DNA from: an uncultured Muribaculaceae bacterium
GTDB taxonomy: Bacteria; Bacteroidota; Bacteroidia; Bacteroidales; Muribaculaceae
Reading direction: 5' to 3'
NCBI GenBank assembly: GCA_910584185.1
Contig: CAJTYC010000023.1
Location: 1 to 29,235 of the forward strand
DNA: 29,235 nucleotides
In this document: one piece after another, positions 23,855-29,235 of the stretch
Position numbering within the stretch: position 1 is the stretch's first letter
Layout of the letters: each line of letters starts with the position of its first letter
Notes under the pieces: model-generated
Database searches by the model: none
What the model was told of the DNA's origin: nothing
Seen by the model: only the letters and a program-made list of their open reading frames with translations
Program-made: the position numbers and the translations under genes

Positions 23855-24985
23855 ATGAACCACTATAAAAAAATTCTTGACACTTATTCGCAAGAGGGGA
23901 GGCTTAGGGAGATTCCGCACCATCAATCCGGAAACGAATTAATCAACCTGACCCTCAACGACTACATGGGCCTTGGTGCACGCAACGGGGAATTTATGGA
24001 GGAATTTCGTCGGCGCTTCCCTCATGTCTCCATGACATCTTCGGCCTCGCGTCTCTTGGCTACCGATCAGGATGTATATGCCGAACTGGAGAGGCACCTC
24101 ACGGAGGCTTATGGCAAGCCTGCGTTGCTCTTCAATTCGGGTTATCATGCCAATACGGGCACTGTAAGCGCACTCAATATATCGGGCACACTCTGGCTTA
24201 CCGACAAATTGATACATGCCTCCGTAATCGACGGCATAAAGCTTGCCGGCGCGGAGTGCCGCCGCTGGGCGCACAATGACGTGGCAAAGCTGCGGAAGCT
24301 CGTGGAGCGTTTTTATGGCGAATACGAGCGTCTTATAGTGATTTGCGAGTCTGTATATAGCATGGATGGCGATATGGCCCCTATCGAAGAGCTTGTGGCC
24401 TTAAAAAGGGAATTTCCCGGAGTGATGCTCTATGTGGATGAGGCGCATGGGTTGGGTTGCTTCGGCGGTCATGGCCTTGGAGTCTGCGAGGAGAGAGGGC
24501 TGATTGATGAAATTGATATATTGGTCGGCACGTTGGGTAAGGCTTGCGCATCGTCAGGGGCTTTTGTTGTCACCACTCCCCTGCTGCATGACTTTTTGGT
24601 CAATAACGCCCGGAGTTTTATTTTCTCCACAGCTTTGCCACCGGCTTGCGCAGCATGGTCGTTGCTGATGCTTGAGCATCTGAGCGGGATGGCGAGCGAG
24701 CGCCAGCATCTTGCCGAAATATCGCAGATGATGCGCGAGGGGGTGGAGGAGATTACCGGTAAGCCCAATCCGTCACGCTCTGCCATTGTGCCGCTGATGG
24801 TAGGCGATGCAACACGTGCAGTTGAGATTTCACGCAGATTGGAGCGAGAGGGTGTGCTTGCGTTGCCTATACGCAGGCCCACGGTCCCTGAAGGGGGTGA
24901 GCGGATACGGTTCTCACTGCATGCCGGGCTGAGCCTCGGTGATGTCGAGAAAATATTGAACAGCATAAAGAGTGCGATGATATGA
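23855..24985 (+). CDS. bioF: 8-amino-7-oxononanoate synthase
   Basis: 376 aa. This PLP enzyme condenses pimeloyl-ACP and alanine to KAPA. Motifs: LNDYMGLGAR (about 33-42), SASRLLATDQDVYAELE, LLFNSGYHANTGTVSAL, LTDKLIHASVIDGIKLAGAE, ESVYSMDGDMAPI, VDEAHGLGCFG and the PLP lysine in VGTLGKACASSGAF (Lys229). The C-terminus ERIRFSLHAGLSLGDVEKIL is typical. The length is normal. It overlaps the next gene by 4 bp (ATGA at 24982-24985), showing translational coupling with bioGC. Confidence 0.95.
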   Translation: MNHYKKILDTYSQEGRLREIPHHQSGNELINLTLNDYMGLGARNGEFMEEFRRRFPHVSMTSSASRLLATDQDVYAELERHLTEAYGKPALLFNSGYHANTGTVSALNISGTLWLTDKLIHASVIDGIKLAGAECRRWAHNDVAKLRKLVERFYGEYERLIVICESVYSMDGDMAPIEELVALKREFPGVMLYVDEAHGLGCFGGHGLGVCEERGLIDEIDILVGTLGKACASSGAFVVTTPLLHDFLVNNARSFIFSTALPPACAAWSLLMLEHLSGMASERQHLAEISQMMREGVEEITGKPNPSRSAIVPLMVGDATRAVEISRRLEREGVLALPIRRPTVPEGGERIRFSLHAGLSLGDVEKILNSIKSAMI

Positions 24986-26343
24986 AATTAGAAATGATCA
25001 GGGAGTCGTCAGAAAATACGCGGCTCATATTGATATTTGCCGGATGGAGCTGTGGGGAGGAGATAGCCGAACGGGTGTCGTTGCCGGGATGGGATGTCGC
25101 CGTGGTGCATGATTTCAGCGAACTAAAGCTCGACACCTCCTTTCTTGACAGGTATTATACGGTGTACCTGTTTGCGTGGTCGCTTGGCGTGTTTGCTGCG
25201 GAGCTGTTGCTACCCTCAGAGAGGATAACTGCGGCCTTCGCCCTCAATGGCACATTGCTACCGGTCAGCGATATGCTTGGCATTCCTGACGCAATATATC
25301 ATGGCACCCTTGACGGACTTAATGAACGGACCTTGCAAAAATTCAGGCTTCGTATGGCGGGTGACAAGGAGACCTTCTTGAAGCTCGGGGAGGCCCGTAA
25401 CCATGACATCGAGAATCTCCGGCATCAACTGGCCAATGTGGCTGAGTCTTGTGGATGTGGCATGGAAGCTAAGTTGCCTTGGGTGCGTGCCTACATATCT
25501 CGTGAAGATCGTATTTTTCCTTACGTTAATATGTTGCGGTTCTGGCGTGAGCTGTCTGATGTGGAGATTGTGGAACTTGATGCGCCTCACTATGTGCCGA
25601 TAGAGGATGTAATCGGCATGGTTATATCTGACCCCGATAAGGTGTCGCGTAAATTCGGCAAGGCAGCCATGAGTTATGACACACATGCCATAGCGCAATA
25701 TTCTGCTGCAATGAAGTTGGCAGACAGGCTTATGTCCATGCGTCCTGTGATAGGGGGTGATGTGCTGGAGATAGGATGCGGAACCGGACTTTTCACTCAC
25801 GAGTATGCACCCAAGGTTAAGGCCGGCTCTATAACGTTTGTCGATATTGTTGCCACCGGGCCGTTTGGTGTGGCTGCGTGTGAGGAGTATGTGGTGAGCG
25901 ATGCAGAGGTGTGGATTGAGAAATTTGACCGCCAATATGACATGATTGTATCGGCATCGGCCATACAATGGTTTGCCGACATACCGAGGTTTTTGCATTT
26001 GTGTCATGAACGTTTGAAGCCCGGTGGAATACTTGCCATATCGACTTTCACGCCGGGCAATCTTGAAGAGCTTGATGCTTTGCGGCCTTCGCCGCTGCTA
26101 TATCCTAAGGCTGCTGACTTGCGCGGATGGTTATGTAGCGAGTTTGAGGATGTAAGTGTTGAGGAGGATGAGATAAAGGTGGAATTCAGGTCGGCGCGCG
26201 AGGTGCTGATGCACCTGAAGCACACGGGAGTAGGCGGCTCCGCGCCCGGCAAAGGTTTGCGCATGGCCGACATGTCGCACCTGCGCACCCTCACCTACCG
26301 CCCCGTCTACCTCACCGCCCGCAAAAAAGCAGTTATCAAGTAA
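24982..26343 (+). CDS. bioGC: BioG-BioC fusion: pimeloyl-ACP methyl ester esterase + malonyl-ACP O-methyltransferase
   Basis: 453 aa with two domains. Residues 1 to about 215 are BioG (DUF452), an alpha/beta hydrolase that removes the methyl group from pimeloyl-ACP methyl ester. ILIFAGWSCGEE is the N-terminal signature; the likely triad is Ser67 (FAWSLG), Asp176 (SREDRIFPY) and His203 (APHYVP). Residues about 225-453 are BioC, a SAM methyltransferase that caps malonyl-ACP so fatty-acid synthesis can build the pimelate chain. It has FGKAAMSYDTHAIAQ, motif I VLEIGCGTGLF (261-271), ASAIQWFADI and LKPGGILAISTF. One chain therefore holds the enzymes that open and close pimelate synthesis. The frame is unbroken. 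The last 42 bp are duplicated downstream at 28232. Confidence 0.94.
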   Translation: MKLEMIRESSENTRLILIFAGWSCGEEIAERVSLPGWDVAVVHDFSELKLDTSFLDRYYTVYLFAWSLGVFAAELLLPSERITAAFALNGTLLPVSDMLGIPDAIYHGTLDGLNERTLQKFRLRMAGDKETFLKLGEARNHDIENLRHQLANVAESCGCGMEAKLPWVRAYISREDRIFPYVNMLRFWRELSDVEIVELDAPHYVPIEDVIGMVISDPDKVSRKFGKAAMSYDTHAIAQYSAAMKLADRLMSMRPVIGGDVLEIGCGTGLFTHEYAPKVKAGSITFVDIVATGPFGVAACEEYVVSDAEVWIEKFDRQYDMIVSASAIQWFADIPRFLHLCHERLKPGGILAISTFTPGNLEELDALRPSPLLYPKAADLRGWLCSEFEDVSVEEDEIKVEFRSAREVLMHLKHTGVGGSAPGKGLRMADMSHLRTLTYRPVYLTARKKAVIK

Positions 26344-26442
26344 TAATGAATAATGAATAATGACTGCGCGATGCAAAGTAGCGAAGCCATTCTAAATTTT
26401 TATGAGACGGACTCTATTTTTGATAATGCCGGTTAGGGTAGT

Positions 26443-26474
26443 CTTGCGAGTGTGAGTGAAATTTTGTAAATTTA
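26443..26474 (+). promoter_or_regulatory. duplicated promoter, upstream copy
   Basis: CTTG (26443-26446), 20 bp, then TAAATTTA (26467-26474): 3 of 4 and 7 of 8 matches to the Bacteroidetes boxes. It is identical to 28372-28403. In this copy it now points into the insert, towards the transposase remnant (antisense) and the nuclease gene. Confidence 0.45.
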
Positions 26475-26507
26475 CGGTGAAATAGCAAAAGCTTGGGGTT
26501 ACGCTCT

Positions 26508-26564
26508 TATGAGGAACGCACTGTTGATAATCTTGGGGGGATCATTTTGGCTCTTATCTCTTTC
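26508..26564 (+). pseudogene. 5' stub of duplicated TPR lipoprotein gene
   Basis: This is the duplicate of the first 53 or so bases of the intact gene at 28438. It begins ATGAGGAACGCACTG (the intact copy has ATGAAG). Two extra bases in the G-run near 26536 shift the frame, and similarity ends at 26564, so no product is expected. Confidence 0.85.
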
Positions 26565-26573
26565 CTGACTTCG

Positions 26574-26870
26574 TCAACGTGTCACCCAAAAATCTTCTGA
26601 GAAGAGTGGTGCGATGCGTTGATGACGTTTCATGAGCATCGTCTTACTGATTGTTGTCTTGTTTTGCGGCAATGTCAGTTGGATAGTAACAATGGTTTGT
26701 GCCAGAGCCAGCACTTTGTCCACACTCATGTTGATTGAAGAGAGTTTCAGCAGCCGTTCAAGTTCCTTATAAACCTTGAGCGCGACGAAACAGATGCAGA
26801 CGTGAGCCTCTATTCTGCGCGGGGGGGTAAAGTGGAACATCGATCGTATCTCGATTTTCGATTTCGCAAT
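26574..26870 (-). pseudogene. transposase C-terminal remnant, IS1634/IS4-like
   Basis: An open frame of about 98 codons on the minus strand ends at TGA 26576-26574. It reads SKIEIRSMFHFTPP, then RIEAHVCICFVALKVYKELE, MSVDKVLALAQTIVTIQLTL and SEDFWVTR, which is the C-terminal end of IS1634/IS4-type DDE transposases (the IRPxxH and RIxAHxxICF motifs). The N-terminal catalytic domain is absent: an in-frame stop lies at 26873 and the sequence beyond is unrelated. The run of seven C on the coding strand (26821-26827) may have been altered, giving PPRR where the family usually has PKR. Only about 9 bp separate its stop from the end of the 260-bp repeat, so the outer IS end is missing or very short. 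No matching inverted repeat was found. Confidence 0.75.
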
Positions 26871-26879
26871 TCAGTCAGC

Positions 26880-27063
26880 CGGAGTGCGCCGAGGTCGCAA
26901 CGGCTTCGACAAGGACAAGTCCGGCGAAAAGCTCGCAGAGACAGAAGAAGACCTGCTTGAACACCGCACCGACGGCACCGATGCTTTCGATACTCTCTAC
27001 ATCGGCTGCGGGAAATTCCCGTACCACGACTCTTTCTCGCTCTCAATGAGCGGAGTATTATAG
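26880..27063 (+). pseudogene. C-terminal tail of an unidentified gene
   Basis: The frame reads from the transposase junction through GRNGFDKDKSGEKLAETEED and LLEHRTDGTDAFDTLYIGCG to SLSMSGVL and a TAG at 27061-27063. Codon use and composition look like a real coding end (higher GC than its surroundings). No start codon or upstream body exists: the frame runs backwards into antisense transposase sequence. I do not recognise the family. It is about 60 codons of a truncated gene, brought in together with or before the nuclease gene. Confidence 0.5.
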
Positions 27064-27085
27064 CGCAAATCTCAGAAAAATTCGT

Positions 27086-27093
27086 TAACTTTG
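27086..27093 (+). promoter_or_regulatory. -7 box upstream of the DUF1016 nuclease gene
   Basis: TAACTTTG matches TAnnTTTG and lies 20 bp before the original ATG at 27114. No good -33 box is seen. It suggests the nuclease gene came with its own promoter. Confidence 0.4.
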
Positions 27094-27113
27094 TAGTCTA
27101 AACTGTAATCAGC

Positions 27114-28128
27114 ATGGCATCAACAAACATATTAGACCCCAATATACTCAAAAGTCAGTTCAACGAGATTATTGGCTTAATCAACGATACGAAAAAACAA
27201 AGTTTATCGTATCGCCAACTCTGCTATGATTGAACTGTATTGGCATATTGGTGAAAGATTATCGTATCGCGTTGCCAATTCGCAATGGGGAGATGGTGTT
27301 ATCCGTCAGCTTGCAGATTACATCGCTGCCAATACAGAAGATTCCAAAGGTTATTCGGATAAAAACCTTTGGAGAATGAAGCAGTTCTATGAGACATATC
27401 GTGAAGCTGATGAAAAACTCTCAGCACTGCTGAGACAAATTAACTGGACTAACAACCTCACGATAATGTCTCGTTGTAAAATCTCTGAAGAACGGGATTT
27501 TTATATCCACCTCACGGCTGAAGAACGCCTTTCGACACGCGAACTCGATAAGCTTATTTCGCGCGGTTTATTTGAACGCACGATGATTGACACGCCAAAA
27601 CTCTCAGCAGTGCTGAGAGAAATTGCTCCATCATCGGAGAGGTCGTTCAGAGACAGGTATATAATGGACTTTCTCGGCAAAAAGACTTATGCCGATGAGT
27701 ATTCAATGAAACAAGCCATCATTGCTAAAATGAAAGACTTTATCCTTGAGGTGGGTAAAGATTTCATCTATATGGGGCAAGAGTATCGTCTCCAAGTAGG
27801 AACTGAGGATTTCAGAATTGATTTGCTATTCTTCCACCGTGAACTTAGATGCCTCGTGGCGTTTGAGGTCAAGATGGGTAGGTTCCATCCCACAGACCTC
27901 GGCCAACTTGAATTTTATCTTGAAGCTCTTGACCGTGATGTGCGGAAACCGCACGAAAACCCAAGCATTGGCATCCTTCTCTGTAAGGATAAGGACGACG
28001 AAGTTGTTGAATATGCAATGTCTCGCTCTTTGTCACCGACCCTTGTTGCAGAGTATCAACTGAATCTACCTCCTAAAAAAGTATTGCAAGCCAAAATCAA
28101 AGAGCTATTTGACGAAAAGGCTGACTAA
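27114..28128 (+). pseudogene. DUF1016/YhcG-type PD-(D/E)XK nuclease gene with N-terminal frameshift
   Basis: The ancestral frame starts at the ATG at 27114 (MASTNILDPNILKSQFNEII, then GLINDTK). It breaks at an A6 run (27192-27197), where one extra A shifts reading to a stop near 27231. Removing one A gives NDTKNKVYRIANSAMIELYW and joins the long frame from 27226 to 28128, for a protein of about 337 aa, the family's normal size. As written, only a 300-aa product from the internal ATG at 27226 is possible, lacking part of the first helical region. The C-terminal nuclease core is intact: Asp199 in FRIDLLFFH and Glu214-x-Lys216 in FEVKMG (numbered from 27226), then QLEFYLEALDR and GILLCKDKDDEVVEYA. 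The family is linked to defence and DNA-junction processing and often sits with restriction-modification or mobile genes. Here it is the only near-complete gene in the insert. Confidence 0.85.
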
Positions 28129-28151
28129 TAATTACATATTAATCTCAAAAT

Positions 28152-28289
28152 ATGGCACGTATTAACGAATTCCTTTCGCATATTGATTTTGAAGCGATGC
28201 GTGAATATTGCATAGCTAACGGTGAGACCGTCCCGTCTATCTCACCGCCGCAAAAAAGCAGTTATCAAGTAATAATGAATAATGAATAA
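28152..28289 (+). pseudogene. 5' stub of a Crp/Fnr-like regulator gene, fused to repeat
   Basis: It starts MARINEFLSHIDFEAMREYC, IANGETV, which looks like the N-terminus of Bacteroidetes Crp/Fnr-type regulators (before the cyclic-nucleotide-binding-like fold). After Val27 (base 28231) it runs directly into the duplicated bioGC tail and continues as nonsense (PSISPPQKSSY) to a TAA at 28287-28289. Only 27 native codons remain, so the regulator family is a moderate-confidence guess. It begins 23 bp after the nuclease stop. Confidence 0.5.
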
Positions 28290-28491
28290 TGACTGCGCGA
28301 TGCAAAGTAGCGAAGCCATTCTAAATTTTTATGAGACGGACTCTATTTTTGATAATGCCGGTTAGGGTAGTCTTGCGAGTGTGAGTGAAATTTTGTAAAT
28401 TTACGGTGAAATAGCAAAAGCTTGGGGTTACGCTCTTATGAAGAACGCACTGTTGATAATCTTGGGGGTCATTTTGGCTCTTATCTCTTTC
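28232..28491 (+). repeat. downstream copy of the ~260-bp direct repeat
   Basis: This is the partner of 26302-26564. Here the bioGC part is the decayed one (a synonymous C-to-T at 28240 and one base lost in the CCGCC run near 28249), while the promoter and the lipoprotein start are intact and lead into the full gene at 28438. The two copies are 1930 bp apart start to start. Confidence 0.95.
28372..28403 (+). promoter_or_regulatory. promoter of the TPR lipoprotein gene
   Basis: CTTG (28372-28375), a 20-bp spacer and TAAATTTA (28396-28403); the predicted leader is about 29 nt. The -7 box lies in a 10-bp palindrome GTAAATTTAC (28395-28404). Confidence 0.5.
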
Positions 28492-29196
28492 GCTTGCACG
28501 AGTCGCGAGGTGAAAGAGAAACTTGCTGTGTCAGAAGAGATAATGATGTCGCAGCCTGACTCCGCACTGACACTGATTGAGAGCATCGACCCTAAGCAAC
28601 TGCACACCGATAAGGATAAGGCTTTGTATGGGTTGCTTTATACCATGGCAATGGATAAGAATCATCAAATCTTATCTAATGATAGCATCATGGACTTTTC
28701 GGTGGAATATTTTAGAAACAATTCAGACAAGGATCACCTTACTACGGCTCTTTATTATCAAGGAAGAGAAAAATATCACAATTCTAAAATCACTGAAGCT
28801 CTTTTGGCTTATCTTCAGGCAATAGAAGAAGCGGAGAAAAACAAAGATCCATTCTACATCGGGATGGCATGCCGTGGAATATCCGACATATATTCCGATT
28901 CAATGAACGGTGGAGATGAATTAGCATACGCAAAAAGAGAATATGATAATTTAAGTGAAGCAGGTATCCAGCCATATATTAATTATGCAAAATGGGACTT
29001 AGCAAGGTCTTACCAAAGCAATGGCGAATATAAAAAAGTTTATGAACTAACTACTGAGTTAGTTGATTCTGCAAATGTGTCACAAGACAAATTCCTTTAC
29101 GTTACATCGCAACGACTTAGAGCGAAGGCTGCATTAGGTGAAGATAATGCTGAAGAAGCAAGAAAAATATATGAATTACTCTGCAAATTTACATAA
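28438..29196 (+). CDS. TPR-containing lipoprotein, probably shortened
   Basis: 252 aa. The lipoprotein signal is MKNALLIILGVILALISFAC with the lipid Cys at residue 20. The mature part begins with a Bacteroidales-type TPR protein opening: EEIMMSQPDSALTLIESIDP, then TDKDKALYGLLYTMAMDKNH and TTALYYQGREKYHNSKITEA. TPR-like hairpins run to about residue 245 (IGMACRGISDIY, WDLARSYQSNGEYKKVYELT, LRAKAALGEDNAEEARKIYE). Related proteins that I recall continue for 200-300 more residues, with a membrane helix and a coiled-coil or HTH-like end. Here the frame stops at LLCKFT, so truncation is likely, though a genuine short paralogue is possible. The last 39 bases of the window show no continuation. Confidence 0.75.
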   Translation: MKNALLIILGVILALISFACTSREVKEKLAVSEEIMMSQPDSALTLIESIDPKQLHTDKDKALYGLLYTMAMDKNHQILSNDSIMDFSVEYFRNNSDKDHLTTALYYQGREKYHNSKITEALLAYLQAIEEAEKNKDPFYIGMACRGISDIYSDSMNGGDELAYAKREYDNLSEAGIQPYINYAKWDLARSYQSNGEYKKVYELTTELVDSANVSQDKFLYVTSQRLRAKAALGEDNAEEARKIYELLCKFT

Positions 29197-29235
29197 AATC
29201 CGTGAGCTTTTACACCGGCAGGATAAAAAAAGAGG

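Larger units (their letters stand above)
26302..26564 (+). repeat. upstream copy of the ~260-bp direct repeat
   Basis: Spans the last 42 bp of bioGC, the intergenic promoter region and the first codons of a TPR lipoprotein gene. It is near-identical to 28232-28491: I count five differing bases over three events plus two substitutions. In this copy the bioGC part is intact, but the lipoprotein start is damaged (a G for A substitution and two extra bases at the G-run near 26536) and the homology stops abruptly after CTCTTTC. Confidence 0.95.

Noticed and set aside
26810..27046. 78-codon Arg/Cys-rich minus-strand frame
   Set aside because: Shadow of the gene tail at 26880-27063 and out of frame with the transposase remnant.

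Overview
The window is chromosomal DNA from a member of the Bacteroidota, most likely order Bacteroidales and plausibly Muribaculaceae-like. The reasons are the Bacteroidetes-type promoters (TAnnTTTG at -7 with a TTTG-like box 20 bp upstream), the general absence of Shine-Dalgarno sequences, two ExbD genes followed by a Bacteroidetes-style TonB with the FGAYQLRK motif, a complete Na+-translocating NQR operon, a BioG-BioC fusion, and a TPR lipoprotein of a Bacteroidales type. The family-level placement is an impression, not a measurement. No rRNA, tRNA or CRISPR array was seen.

Layout: (1) 1-5.9 kb, + strand: the end of one exbD, a second exbD, tonB and a strong terminator. After a long repeat-bearing leader come a small membrane protein, a PstS-like substrate-binding lipoprotein and a secreted TPR protein. 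This is an envelope-energisation locus. (2) 6.1-13.5 kb, +: a promoter, then nqrA-B-C-D-E-F, encoding the respiratory sodium pump, then glyA. (3) 13.6-17.2 kb, +: bioD behind an unusual composite tandem repeat, a DnaQ-like 3'-5' exonuclease, a small membrane protein, a 416-bp low-complexity gap and a CstA-family carrier. (4) 17.2-19.9 kb, - strand: two tandem outer-membrane beta-barrel paralogues, a SufT/MIP18-type protein and an LpxH-type hydrolase, running towards a bidirectional terminator. (5) 20.0-26.3 kb, +: priA, then bioA-bioF-bioGC, tightly packed. With the detached bioD, the window covers pimeloyl-ACP priming and release (BioC, BioG) and KAPA, DAPA and dethiobiotin synthesis (BioF, BioA, BioD). 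BioB is not in the window. (6) 26.3-29.2 kb: an accessory patch. A segment of about 260 bp (3' end of bioGC, intergenic promoter, first codons of a TPR lipoprotein gene) occurs twice as a direct repeat flanking about 1.67 kb of foreign material. That material holds a transposase 3' remnant, the tail of an unidentified gene, a DUF1016/YhcG-type PD-(D/E)XK nuclease broken by one extra A in a homopolymer, and the 5' stub of a Crp/Fnr-like gene.

The core genes look ordinary and intact. The most unusual material is the insertion scar at 26.3-28.5 kb, several unrelated tandem repeats in intergenic regions (12-bp, 21/42-bp, 15-bp and 10-bp units and a 22-bp hairpin family), and a palindrome just upstream of bioA that could be a biotin operator. 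I see no clearly new multi-gene system. The insert is best read as a degraded defence or mobile cargo patch that can potentially excise by recombination between its flanking repeats.
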